Source: Prevotellaceae bacterium
GTDB lineage: Bacteria; Bacteroidota; Bacteroidia; Bacteroidales; Paludibacteraceae
DNA length: 64,000 bases
Direction of reading: 5' to 3'
NCBI GenBank assembly: GCA_031271465.1
Contig: JAISVR010000043.1
Coordinates: forward strand, 1 to 64,000
The translations under genes were made by a program, and so were the position numbers. The notes under the pieces were generated by a model. It worked only from the letters and a program-made list of their open reading frames with translations, did no database searches and had not been told where the DNA came from. This document shows positions 46,338-54,688 of this stretch, piece by piece; within the stretch, counting starts at the first letter, position 1; each line of letters opens with the position of its first letter.

Positions 46338-46345
46338 TATCTTTG
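46338..46345 (+). promoter_or_regulatory. -7 box for the phosphate-transport pair
   Basis: TATCTTTG matches TAnnTTTG and lies 45 nt before the ATG of the DUF47 gene. Confidence 0.65.
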
Positions 46346-46389
46346 CCACGGTTTTTTTAACTGTAACTCAACATTTAATTAACATAAGA

Positions 46390-47040
46390 ATGAAATTAAA
46401 TTCTATCTTTTCTTTTTTGTTACCAAAAGAAAGCACCTTTTTCCCTTTATTCAAAAAGTCGGGTGCATTACTTGTCGAGGCGGGAGACAGTTTAGTCGAA
46501 TTTATCGGTACCGATGATGCCGAAATGCGCCGGATAATTTACAAAAGAATTAAAGCCGCCGAAACCAACGGCGATGCAGTAACGAACCAGCTTTTCGATT
46601 CGTTGAACGACACTTTCATCACGCCATTCGACCGCGAAGATATTCGCCACCTTGCCGATGCGCTCGATGATGTGCTCGACTACATCAACGGCTCTGCAAA
46701 ACGAATCGTGCTTTATCAACCCGAAAAATTGCCTGCTCAAACTGCCGAAATGGCAAACATTATTAATCAAGGCTGCAACGAGATTTACAGTGCCATGCTT
46801 TTGCTTAACAGCTTAAATTCGAAAGGCGAGCAACTGTTGAAGCATTGCAACGCCATGAAAAGCCTCGAGCAGCAAGCCGACGATCTCTACGAACAATTTA
46901 TGCTCGATGTATTTACGATGGAGAAAAACGCCATTGAGCTGATTAAACTGACTCAGCTGATGAAAGAACTCGAACGCACAACCAACTGTGTGAATGCGGT
47001 AGCCAAGGTGTTGAAAACCTTAATGATTAAATACGCATAA
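46390..47040 (+). CDS. DUF47 (PhoU-like) phosphate transport accessory protein
   Basis: This encodes 216 residues, all helical, of the DUF47/PhoU-like family. Conserved features are FTPFDREDIRHLADALDDVLDYI-like residues around 77-98 (here starting ITPFDRED) and the ERTTNCVNAVAKVL helix near the end. Such proteins sit beside Pit transporters and are thought to regulate or assist them. The pit gene follows after 14 nt, so the pair forms one operon with its own -7 box. Confidence 0.9.
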   Translation: MKLNSIFSFLLPKESTFFPLFKKSGALLVEAGDSLVEFIGTDDAEMRRIIYKRIKAAETNGDAVTNQLFDSLNDTFITPFDREDIRHLADALDDVLDYINGSAKRIVLYQPEKLPAQTAEMANIINQGCNEIYSAMLLLNSLNSKGEQLLKHCNAMKSLEQQADDLYEQFMLDVFTMEKNAIELIKLTQLMKELERTTNCVNAVAKVLKTLMIKYA

Positions 47041-47054
47041 ATCAATTGAATTGC

Positions 47055-48137
47055 ATGGTTTTAACTATACTCTTTGTTACAATATTTCTTTGCGTTGTAT
47101 TTGATTTCATCAACGGTTTTCACGACGCTGCCAACTCTATTGCCACAATAGTATCTACAAAAGTGCTCACTCCTTTACAAGCAGTTATCTGGGCGGGTGC
47201 ATTCAACTTTGTAGCCTTTTTTATTGCCAAATTTATTATCGGCGAGTTTGGTATTGCCAACACGGTATCGAAAGTTGTTCAAGACACACATCTGCACGGT
47301 ATCGACGGGCTGTATATCATTTTAGCCGGTATCATTGCCGCCATTGTTTGGAACCTGATTACCTGGTTTCTCGGCATTCCTTCCTCTTCGTCGCACACGC
47401 TTATCGGCGGGTTCTCGGGAGCGGCAGTTGCTGCCGTGGGCTTCAATGCAGTAAACATGGGCGTGGTAGGCAAAATTGCTGCCTTTATTATTCTGGCGCC
47501 GCTTATCGGTATGCTTATTTCGCTGTGCTTTACAACGCTCACGCTTCATATCTGCAAAAATGTAAAACCTCACAAAGCCGAAAAATGGTTTAAACGCCTG
47601 CAATTGGTTTCGTCTGCCCTGTTCAGCATCGGACACGGTTTGAACGACTCACAAAAGGTGATGGGTATTGTAGCCGCCGCCCTGTTTGCGGCAGGCAGTT
47701 TCGATGCCGCCGATACCTCTTTCTGGGGAAGCATACGCGGCTGGTTTGGCAATGTAGACAGCCTTGAGCACCTGCAAATGGACAATATAGATTTGGTTGC
47801 CGCTATCTGTTTTGGTGCAATAGCCCTGGGAACCATGTGTGGCGGGTGGCGTATTGTGAAAACGATGGGGACGAAAATCACCAAAGTTACCCCGCTCGAA
47901 GGCGTAATAGCCGAAACCGCAGGAGCATTTACACTTTATATCACCGAATTTCTGAAAATCCCCGTAAGTACCACCCACACCATTACCGGTGCCATAGTAG
48001 GGGTAGGCGCAATAAAGCGGCTCTCGGCAGTGCGCTGGGGCGTTACCATCAACCTTGTGTGGGCATGGATACTCACCATTCCAATCAGCGCTCTGCTGGC
48101 GGCAGGCATATATTATCTGCTTCAATTATTTGTGTAA
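47055..48137 (+). CDS. pit: Low-affinity inorganic phosphate transporter, Pit family
   Basis: The ATG at 47055 was chosen over a TTG at 47046. The 360-residue product has ten or so membrane segments and the duplicated Pit/PiT motif: DFINGFHDAANSIATIVSTK (17-36) and GHGLNDSQKVMGI (about 195-207). The second-half signature PVSTTHTITGAIVGVG is also present. It carries phosphate with a coupling cation across the inner membrane. It is co-transcribed with the DUF47 gene. A 98-bp inverted-repeat element lies 22 nt after the stop. Confidence 0.93.
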   Translation: MVLTILFVTIFLCVVFDFINGFHDAANSIATIVSTKVLTPLQAVIWAGAFNFVAFFIAKFIIGEFGIANTVSKVVQDTHLHGIDGLYIILAGIIAAIVWNLITWFLGIPSSSSHTLIGGFSGAAVAAVGFNAVNMGVVGKIAAFIILAPLIGMLISLCFTTLTLHICKNVKPHKAEKWFKRLQLVSSALFSIGHGLNDSQKVMGIVAAALFAAGSFDAADTSFWGSIRGWFGNVDSLEHLQMDNIDLVAAICFGAIALGTMCGGWRIVKTMGTKITKVTPLEGVIAETAGAFTLYITEFLKIPVSTTHTITGAIVGVGAIKRLSAVRWGVTINLVWAWILTIPISALLAAGIYYLLQLFV

Positions 48138-48159
48138 AAGCAAGAAGCTACAAAAATCT

Positions 48160-48257
48160 AAGAGCCTGTCCCAATGGTTTTTTAGTGAAATAAAATTTGC
48201 GTTCATTTGTGATATCTGCGGTATTTGCTTTCTAAAAAACTTTTAGGACAAGCTCTT
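48160..48257. repeat. 98-bp MITE-like element with 26-bp terminal inverted repeats
   Basis: Arms 48160-48185 and 48232-48257 are inverted repeats with about five mismatches (outer part aagagcctgtcc / ggacaagctctt). The inside has no coding content. It could also serve as a terminator for the phosphate operon, since the right arm ends in a T-run. Confidence 0.55.
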
Positions 48258-48336
48258 TTTTATATTGAAAATAAAAACGGGATTGTCCTTTTTATACGAA
48301 ATTATACCTTTGAGACTTGCAAAGCAAATTGTCGCC

Positions 48337-48366
48337 GTCATTGCAAGAAGGAACGACGAAGCAATC
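48337..48366. repeat. Half copy of the dispersed inverted-repeat element at 6.55 kb
   Basis: Shares gaacgacgaagcaatc and flanking bases with the left arm at 6547-6575. The matching right arm is missing here. Confidence 0.55.
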
Positions 48367-48399
48367 TCAGTACAGGCATGGATTCATCGAGACCTCGAG

Positions 48400-48428
48400 A
48401 CCTGTTAGGTTTTAAAAACCTGACAGGT
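48400..48428. repeat. 29-bp imperfect palindrome
   Basis: acctgttaggt ... acctgacaggt with a T/A-rich centre. It lies between the half element and the start of the long repeat array. Confidence 0.6.
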
Positions 48429-48450
48429 TATATCTTAACCCCTCCGCTTC

Positions 48451-49352
48451 GCTCGTCCCCTTTTAAAAAGGGGACAGTGTTGCACAGGCATCCTATTTGT
48501 GCAACAGGACTGTTTGCGCATAATTCTCCCCTTATTTTAACGGGCGTGTCCAAAGGGCGAGGGGTTAAAATAAAGGAGATGCGTTGCACAAACATTGTAT
48601 TTGTACAAAAAGAACAGTTTGTATTAAGCTCGTCCCCTTTTAAAAAGGGAGAGTATCTTTGTTTGGAGGAGATTCTACCTCATCCGTTCTATTTAAACCC
48701 CTCCGCTTCGCTCGTCCCCTTTTAAAAAGGGGACAGTATTGCTCAGACATCTGTTTGTGCAACAGGGCTGTTTGCGCATAATTCTCCCCTTATTTTAAGG
48801 GGAGTACCCCAACGGCGGGGGGTGAAAATAAAGGAGATGCGTTACACAAACATCGTATTTGTACAAAAAGAACGGTTTGTATTAAGCTCGTCCCTTTTAA
48901 AAAGGGGAAAGTGTTGCTCAGGCATCTGTTTGTGCAACAGGACAGTTTGTGCATAATTCTCCCCTTATTCTAAGGGGAGTACCCCAACGGGGGGAGGGGT
49001 TAAGATAAAGGATGCGTTACACAAACATCGTATTTGTACAAAAAGAACGGTTTGTATCAAGCTCGTCCCCTTTAAAAAAGGGGACAATGTTGCTCAGGCA
49101 TCTGTTTGTGCAACAGGACAGTTTGCGCATAATTCTCCCCTTATTTTAAGGGGAGTACCCCAACGGGGGGAGGGGTTAAAATAAAGGATGCGTTACACAA
49201 ACATCGTATTTGTACAATAAGAACGGTTTGTATTAAGCTCGTCCCCTTTAAAAAAGGGGACAGTATTGCTCAGGCATCTGTTTGTGCAACAGGACTGTTT
49301 GCGCATAATTCTCCCCTTATTTTAAGGGGAGTGCCCAAAGGGCGAGGGGTTA
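48451..49352. repeat. Repeat array, part 1: five copies of a roughly 177-bp unit
   Basis: Units start (at gctcgtccc) at 48451, 48710, 48886, 49061 and 49238; the last is truncated. A shorter 82-bp unit starts at 48628. Each long unit contains two palindromes, gtcccctttt-aaaaggggac-like and ctccccttattttaaggggag-like, and a tttgtacaaa. Spacings between adjacent long units are 175-177 bp. No frame is conserved between copies, so the array is non-coding. Confidence 0.85.
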
Positions 49353-49790
49353 ATAAATAACGGGGCGAGAGGGTAAGATATAAGAAAGAAAAAATAAAAC
49401 GCAGAACTCTAATAGAAATTCTTTCGACAAAAAAACATTGTGGAAACAACTTGTCCGAACAGTCGGGTTACTACACCCCTCCTCTTCCAACAACTTAGCT
49501 GTTGTACCACACGAAAGATTCGCGCGACAGCGGCTCCAAATCGAAGAAAAAATTTCCTCAAAAGGAACGAAAATTTTTCTCAAGTGGTAGATGAATTTTC
49601 CTCAAGTGGTACGGAAATTTTCCTCAAGTGAAAAATATTTTTTCCTCAAGTGGAAAATTCACCCCCCTCAGCACGGCGTAGAAGCTGCCTGCACCGCAGC
49701 TAAAAGCAAGTATCTTCACATGCAAGCAAAAAACAATTTAGAGATAACCGTAGAACCTGAAATATAAATAGAGTTTACCTTTTCTTGTTT
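49353..49790. repeat. Array spacer with five short TTTTCCTCAAGTGG repeats
   Basis: Between about 49540 and 49665 a motif close to ttttcctcaagtgg occurs five times at spacings of about 21-26 bp, with drift in the first copy. To its right a coding-like run ends at 49767 (EAACTAAKSKYLHMQ and EITVEPEI before a stop), which could be the tail of a lost gene. Nothing else was recognised. Confidence 0.5.
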
Positions 49791-49841
49791 CCATTATTTA
49801 AGCCCTCCCCTCCTCGTTATCTATTTAAACCCCTCCGCTTC

Positions 49842-50345
49842 GCTCGTCCCCTTAAAAAAGGGGACTGTGTTGCACAGGCATCCTGTTTCTACTACAGGGC
49901 TGTTTGTATTAAACTTCTCCCCTTATTTTTAAGGGGAGTACCCCAACGGGGGGGAGGGGTTAAAATAAAGGAGATGCGTTACACAAGCTTCCTGTTTGTA
50001 CAATAAAAGCAGTTTGTATTAAACTCGTCCCCTTTTAAAAGGGAGAGTATCTTTGTGCGGAGAAGATTCTACCTCATCCGTTCTATCTTAACCCCGCCGC
50101 TTCGCTCGTCCCCTTAAAAAAAGGGGACTGTGTTGCACAGGCATCCTGTTTCTACAACAGGGCTGTTTGTATTAAACTTCTCCCCTTATTTTAAGGGGAG
50201 TACCCCAACGGGGGGAGGGGTTAAAATAAAGGAGATGCGTTGCACAAGCTTCCTGTTTGTACAATAAAAGCAGTTTGTATTAAACTTCGCCCCTTATTTT
50301 AAGGAGAAAGCCCAAAGGGCAAGAAGTTAAGATATAACACGGAGA
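49842..50345. repeat. Repeat array, part 2: two more long units and a second 82-bp unit
   Basis: Long units start at 49842 and 50104 (181 and 180 bp). The short unit starts at 50023 and is about 81 bp. A worn unit begins at 50284. The order long-short-long repeats the order seen at 48451-48885, as if a block had been duplicated. Confidence 0.8.
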
Positions 50346-50398
50346 GGGGTTAAAATATAAGAATGACAAGCAAACCGGAGAAGTAATATAAAAGAAAA

Positions 50399-50419
50399 TC
50401 CCCCCTGAAAAAGGGGGGA
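50399..50419 (-). terminator. Terminator after the 267-residue gene
   Basis: G/C-rich arms (tccccccttttt-type on the minus strand, pairing with aggggg) followed by ttttctttt on the minus strand, 24 nt after the stop codon. Confidence 0.65.
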
Positions 50420-50442
50420 CGAGCCAATAGCAGGGACAACGA

Positions 50443-51246
50443 TTAATAAACCATCACTTTGCTAACATCTGCTCCCACGCATACGATATAAACTCCGGGC
50501 TGCGCAACGGATATACGAAACAAATCGCTGTTGGCTATCTGCTGAGCCGTCAGCTGTCCGGCAAGATTAAATACCAAAATATCCTCGTTCAACGCATTCT
50601 GTATTACTATGCTGCCGCGTTCGGCATAAATTGTCGAACCGTTGGAAGACATTTCGGGCACTACCGAAGTTTCGGGAAGCTCAAACCCCACATGTTTGCT
50701 TAAAGCAATCAGCTGTTCTTTCAACAAGGCGTTTTCCTCCTCCAGCCGGTTCAATTTGCTTTTCATGCATGCAGCTTCTTTAATCAGCTCAGACAAATCG
50801 GCAATAGAAATATCCACTTTCTTAATTTCGGGGTTGCTGTAACCGTCTATCCCCACCAAATAGCCCGAAGAGTTTGTGTTATAAGTATTCTTCAACTTCG
50901 GGTTGCCACCGCGATTAAATTCCGTTACCAGGTCGGATAAATCGGCAATAGAAATATTTACTTTCTTGATTTCGGGGTTGCTGTAATTATCTATCCCCAG
51001 CAAATAACCCGACGAATTTGTGCTGTAAGTATTTTTCAGCTTCGGATTGCCATCGTTGAAGTTTTTCATCAAGTCGACAATATCCCTGATAGGAACATCT
51101 ACCTTCCTGATTTCGGAATTGCTGTAACCGTCTATCCCTACCAGATAGCCGGACGAATAGGTACTCGAAGTGTTGGTCAACACCGGATTCTCTGCCGCCA
51201 TCAATCCGCAGATGAACAGCGCAACAAGGGTCAATTTTGTTTTCAT
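50443..51246 (-). CDS. Exported 47-residue-repeat protein with coiled coil and weak T9SS-like tail
   Basis: This encodes 267 residues with a signal peptide (about 1-18). Three tandem repeats of 47-48 residues follow (starting at N20, N67 and N115). Each has the pattern SSGYLxGIDxYSNxEIxKV and then a short amphipathic helix (ADLSDLVTEF-like). A leucine-zipper-like coiled coil comes next (about 160-185, NRLEEENALLKEQLIALSK). The last 70 residues (IVIQNALNEDILVFNLAGQL, then QPGVYIVCVGADVSKVMVY) resemble a type A T9SS domain but lack the usual NP motif at the start. It is flanked by the repeat island and rlmN. Function is unknown; surface exposure and oligomerisation are inferred. Confidence 0.75.
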   Translation of the reverse strand: MKTKLTLVALFICGLMAAENPVLTNTSSTYSSGYLVGIDGYSNSEIRKVDVPIRDIVDLMKNFNDGNPKLKNTYSTNSSGYLLGIDNYSNPEIKKVNISIADLSDLVTEFNRGGNPKLKNTYNTNSSGYLVGIDGYSNPEIKKVDISIADLSELIKEAACMKSKLNRLEEENALLKEQLIALSKHVGFELPETSVVPEMSSNGSTIYAERGSIVIQNALNEDILVFNLAGQLTAQQIANSDLFRISVAQPGVYIVCVGADVSKVMVY

Positions 51247-51309
51247 AGTCTTTCTCTTATTTAAAATGAATAAATTTATCGAATAGCAAACTTTCGACTC
51301 TATGAAAAC

Positions 51310-51349
51310 AAAAAGGTTTAATCCCGTAGCAGGATAAAACCTTTTTTTT
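51310..51349 (-). terminator. Terminator of rlmN
   Basis: Hairpin with arms aaaaaggttt / aaaccttttt overlapping the rlmN stop codon and ending on the minus strand in a T-rich stretch. Confidence 0.65.
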
Positions 51350-52364
51350 AGCTATTTTTAGCGGTAGAAAGCATTCCGCAGGCAGCAAAGATGTCTTCGC
51401 CACGCGATTTGCGAATGGTAGCAGTAACGCCGTGCAAATTAAGATAATCGCGAAAACGCAGCATTTGCTCTTCGTCGCTGCTGTGCAGATCGCTGTCGGG
51501 AATAGCATGAAAACGGATAAGATTAACGCGGCAATCCAGCCCCTTGAGCAACTTTACCAGGTCGCGGGCATGAGTAAGGCTGTCGTTCTGCCCGCCAAAA
51601 GCAATATATTCGAACGATACACGGCGTTGATGCGAAAAATCATAAGCCTTCAACAAGTCAATTATTTCGTGCAGCGGATAAGCCTTCTCGGCAGGCATAA
51701 GGCGTAACCGTTCGTCGTGGCGCGGATTGTGCACACTGACAGCCAAATGGCAGCGCGAATTCTCCAAAAACAGCTTCAATCCGGGTATCAATCCGATGGT
51801 CGACACCGTGATTCGCTTCGGACTCCATGCCAGCCCGTAGTCCGCAGTGAGTATTTCGAGAGCTTTAAGCACTTCCTGCGTATTATCGAAAGGCTCACCC
51901 ATACCCATAAACACAAGATTTGTAAGCCGTTCGCTCTCGGGAACGGAAAAAATCTGGTTAAGCATTTCGCCCGCGCTGAGTTGCGCCGCAAATCCCTGCC
52001 GCCCCGTCATGCAAAACACACAGCCCATTTTACAGCCCACCTGCGACGACACACAAAGCGTAGCCCGCTCGCCGTCGGGGATAAAAACCGTTTCCACATA
52101 ACCGCCCGAAGCCTCGAAAAGATATTTCTTCGTTCCGTCGGTAGAAATCCGAACCTCGGCAGCCTCACTGCGTCCCACACAATATTTCTCAGCCAAAGCA
52201 ACGCGATTCTTCGCCGAAAGGTTAGTCATTTCGGCTATATCGCTTATTTTTTTCTTATAAAGCCAGTCGGCAATCTGTTTGGCAGCAAAAGCAGGAAAAC
52301 CTAAGCCCGCAGCAATATGTTGAAGTTCGGGAAAAGTTTTCCCAAGAAGAGTATCGTTACACAT
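51348..52364 (-). CDS. rlmN: 23S rRNA (adenine-2503-C2)-methyltransferase
   Basis: The ATG at 52364 is preferred to one at 52412, because the latter lies inside the terminator hairpin of the neighbouring gene and would add 16 residues foreign to the family. The 338-residue radical-SAM enzyme has C111-x3-C115-x2-C118 for its [4Fe-4S] cluster (GCKMGCVFC). It also has MGMGEPFDN, and C329 in FAACGML, the known methyl-carrier cysteine position. RlmN methylates A2503 of 23S rRNA and some tRNAs. It follows ppiD by 88 nt across a terminator. Confidence 0.96.
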   Translation of the reverse strand: MCNDTLLGKTFPELQHIAAGLGFPAFAAKQIADWLYKKKISDIAEMTNLSAKNRVALAEKYCVGRSEAAEVRISTDGTKKYLFEASGGYVETVFIPDGERATLCVSSQVGCKMGCVFCMTGRQGFAAQLSAGEMLNQIFSVPESERLTNLVFMGMGEPFDNTQEVLKALEILTADYGLAWSPKRITVSTIGLIPGLKLFLENSRCHLAVSVHNPRHDERLRLMPAEKAYPLHEIIDLLKAYDFSHQRRVSFEYIAFGGQNDSLTHARDLVKLLKGLDCRVNLIRFHAIPDSDLHSSDEEQMLRFRDYLNLHGVTATIRKSRGEDIFAACGMLSTAKNS

Positions 52365-52390
52365 AGCATTTCGTCTGAATTCTGAATACG

Positions 52391-52421
52391 AAAAACGGAA
52401 TGAAAAGCTCATTCCGTTTTT
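52391..52421 (-). terminator. Terminator of ppiD
   Basis: Perfect 13-nt arms (aaaaacggaatga and complement) with a 5-nt loop, ending in a T-run on the minus strand, 32 nt after the ppiD stop. Confidence 0.85.
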
Positions 52422-52452
52422 CTAAGATTTGTGTGTAATTAAAGTATATAGA

Positions 52453-54567
52453 TTAATAAAATCTCGCGCGATTATCTACAATGTCGGCTTTCTCTTTCAA
52501 TGCCTGAGTAGCCCCGTATACCGAGTACATATAGCGGTTGGCAATCATCATCTTTTCAATCCTCACATCAAAAGGATTAATACTTGGCGTTTGAGCAATC
52601 TGTTTCAATACATACACGCCCTGCTTGCCCTTTACCGGCTCCGAAATTTTATCGGGAGCACTGTATACCGCAGCAACAATTACCTCAGGCTCGAAACCCG
52701 CCTTGCCGAATACCGACGACTCGAAGTTCACCTGCGCCGTATCGACCGAAGAAGCAATTTGCGAAGCCAGCACGCCAAGGTCGCTTGCAGTTTTAGCCTT
52801 CAATTCCGAAGCAATAAATTCGGCTTTTTTATCGACCACAAGCTCGGCTTTCAATTCGGCTTTCACGCTTTCTATCGGACGATAACCTTTAGGGCTTATA
52901 GCGGTTACGGTTGCCACAACAAATTGTCCGCCGCAATCGTACACATCGGAAACCGTTCCCTGTTCGTTTTCAAATGCCCAACGGATAACCTGACGGGAAT
53001 CTTTCATCGCACCCAAAGTAGGTGCATTAGCATCGAGCGCAGGGAAAGGCAGAATGATATATCCGTCTTTTTGTGCATTTTTTTCAAAATCGGTAAGCGT
53101 ACGACTCCCGGCAGCAAACTGTTTTGCCTGATTGTAAACCGCACCATAGGTTTCCTGACTTGGAATAATTTCCGACTCGATAACCGCAATTTTCACTTTG
53201 CTTACATTGGCGGTTTTTTCGGTAATTTGCATAATTTGGATAGCCTGCCCGTCTTTATAGGTAAAATACTTGTTCAACGGTTGTTTGTTAAGCGTGTTGA
53301 GCATATCGGGCACAAGCGAAGCTTCGGGCACCCAACCTATTTCGCCACCACTTTGAGCCGTTTGCGGCATTTGAGAGTATTTAACAGCCAAAGCAGCAAA
53401 ATCGGCGCCACCGTTGAGAGCAGTCAAAATACTGTCGGCAAGCGTTTGGGTTTTATTATCATCTTCGGCAATCACAACAATATGTTTCAATTTAAGCGAG
53501 TCGGGAGAAGAAATACCCGTTTCCATAATGCGAGCCATTTTAAGCGTATTGCCAAACAGCATGGGACCAAATACATCGCCTTTTTTACCGCCGAAAGCAA
53601 AATTTTTCAAATCAGGGTCGATACTTCTTGCCGACACAGGCATGTCGCTATACGGTTTCGAGTTTGAATTTACAATACCTACTATATCTTCGGTAGTCGA
53701 AAACTCCTCTTTCAGCCCGTTAATCCATGCTTGCGCGTTTTCAAAATCCTGCGGACTTGGAGTAAGGTTGAACGATACCAATTTTATATCGCGGCGTTCT
53801 TCGTTTTGTTTGTAGCGAGCTTTCGTTTCGTTGTATTTATCTGTAATCTCTTGGTCGGAAACACTCACTTTATCGTCGGCAACCGAACTGTATGGCTGCA
53901 TAACATACAGCACATCAACCGTATTCTTTTTCGCTTCGTAAGCCAATTTTGCTTCAATGGAATTCACATTAATTGCCTTCGACAAAAGCGTTTGGTATTT
54001 CTCTTCCAGTCTGCCGGTTTTGATAAGGTTTTCAAAATACATCCAATAATTTCTCAACTGCAAATACTGCTCTTGCTGTTCAGGGTCGGAAGGCTCGGTT
54101 TTGAGCTGGCTTAAGATTTGAGTCATGCGGCTTTTGTCGAATATGCCCGTTTCCGGATTGGCAAAAATACGGCGACCAAGCACCAACTGCGAAGGATTGT
54201 TTCCCGTTGTAAGGTCAAGCATTTCATTTTTACTCACCACCAGTCCGATTTTTTCGGCTTCGGTTTCAAGCAAGCTGTTGTTCAGGTAGCTATCCCACAC
54301 CGTTTGACGAATTTGAGCGTTCATCGCTTCGTCAATCGACGGCATTCCATACTCTATTTTATACACCTCGGTAAGCTGTTCCACTGCTGCTTGATATTCC
54401 TGTATATCAACCTTCTTGCCGTTTATCTTAGCAATATTTTCCTGTGAAAGACGAAAAAAGGTAGAACCGCTGTTCAAAAAATCGCCGATTACAAAAGCGA
54501 ATAGAGCTAAGCCGACTACTACCAATAAAAATACCCCTTTACTTCTGATTTTTTCTAATGTTGCCAT
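52453..54567 (-). CDS. ppiD: PpiD-like membrane-anchored peptidyl-prolyl isomerase/chaperone
   Basis: This encodes 704 residues. One membrane segment at about 12-31 (GVFLLVVVGLALFAFVIGDF) follows a basic N-terminus, so the body faces the periplasm. A SurA-N-like helical region spans about 40-230. A parvulin domain lies at about 340-450 (KLKHIVVIAEDD, SQMPQTAQSGGEIGWVPEA, plus a weak C-terminal strand). The remaining 250 residues are a large helical/beta region as in long PpiD proteins of Bacteroidota. It helps newly exported proteins fold near the Sec translocon. It is the last gene of a minus-strand run (coaX, outer-membrane protein, lptC, CorC-like, ppiD) and ends at a strong terminator. 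Confidence 0.88.
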   Translation of the reverse strand: MATLEKIRSKGVFLLVVVGLALFAFVIGDFLNSGSTFFRLSQENIAKINGKKVDIQEYQAAVEQLTEVYKIEYGMPSIDEAMNAQIRQTVWDSYLNNSLLETEAEKIGLVVSKNEMLDLTTGNNPSQLVLGRRIFANPETGIFDKSRMTQILSQLKTEPSDPEQQEQYLQLRNYWMYFENLIKTGRLEEKYQTLLSKAINVNSIEAKLAYEAKKNTVDVLYVMQPYSSVADDKVSVSDQEITDKYNETKARYKQNEERRDIKLVSFNLTPSPQDFENAQAWINGLKEEFSTTEDIVGIVNSNSKPYSDMPVSARSIDPDLKNFAFGGKKGDVFGPMLFGNTLKMARIMETGISSPDSLKLKHIVVIAEDDNKTQTLADSILTALNGGADFAALAVKYSQMPQTAQSGGEIGWVPEASLVPDMLNTLNKQPLNKYFTYKDGQAIQIMQITEKTANVSKVKIAVIESEIIPSQETYGAVYNQAKQFAAGSRTLTDFEKNAQKDGYIILPFPALDANAPTLGAMKDSRQVIRWAFENEQGTVSDVYDCGGQFVVATVTAISPKGYRPIESVKAELKAELVVDKKAEFIASELKAKTASDLGVLASQIASSVDTAQVNFESSVFGKAGFEPEVIVAAVYSAPDKISEPVKGKQGVYVLKQIAQTPSINPFDVRIEKMMIANRYMYSVYGATQALKEKADIVDNRARFY

Positions 54568-54688
54568 TTCTATGCTATTTTTTTAAGTTTTTGTATGTTC
54601 AAAATATTTTGAGCGCGCGAATATACACATTTTAAACGGGTTTTGCTTAATTTGCTCAAAAAAAATCGGAATTAGTTTACTGTTTTTA

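Noticed and set aside
48225-48725. 166-codon frame within the repeat island
   Set aside because: It runs through the MITE arm and repeat units, is not preserved between copies and has no protein-like composition.
48451-50345. Repeat array read as a CRISPR
   Set aside because: Units are 82 or about 177 bp, adjacent units touch, there are no short unique spacers and no cas genes.
51717-52304. 195-codon frame opposite rlmN
   Set aside because: It is antisense to all core rlmN motifs, so a shadow.
52429-53667. 412-codon frame opposite ppiD
   Set aside because: It lies wholly antisense to a clear PpiD gene; its length follows from codon bias, and the product has no recognisable domain.
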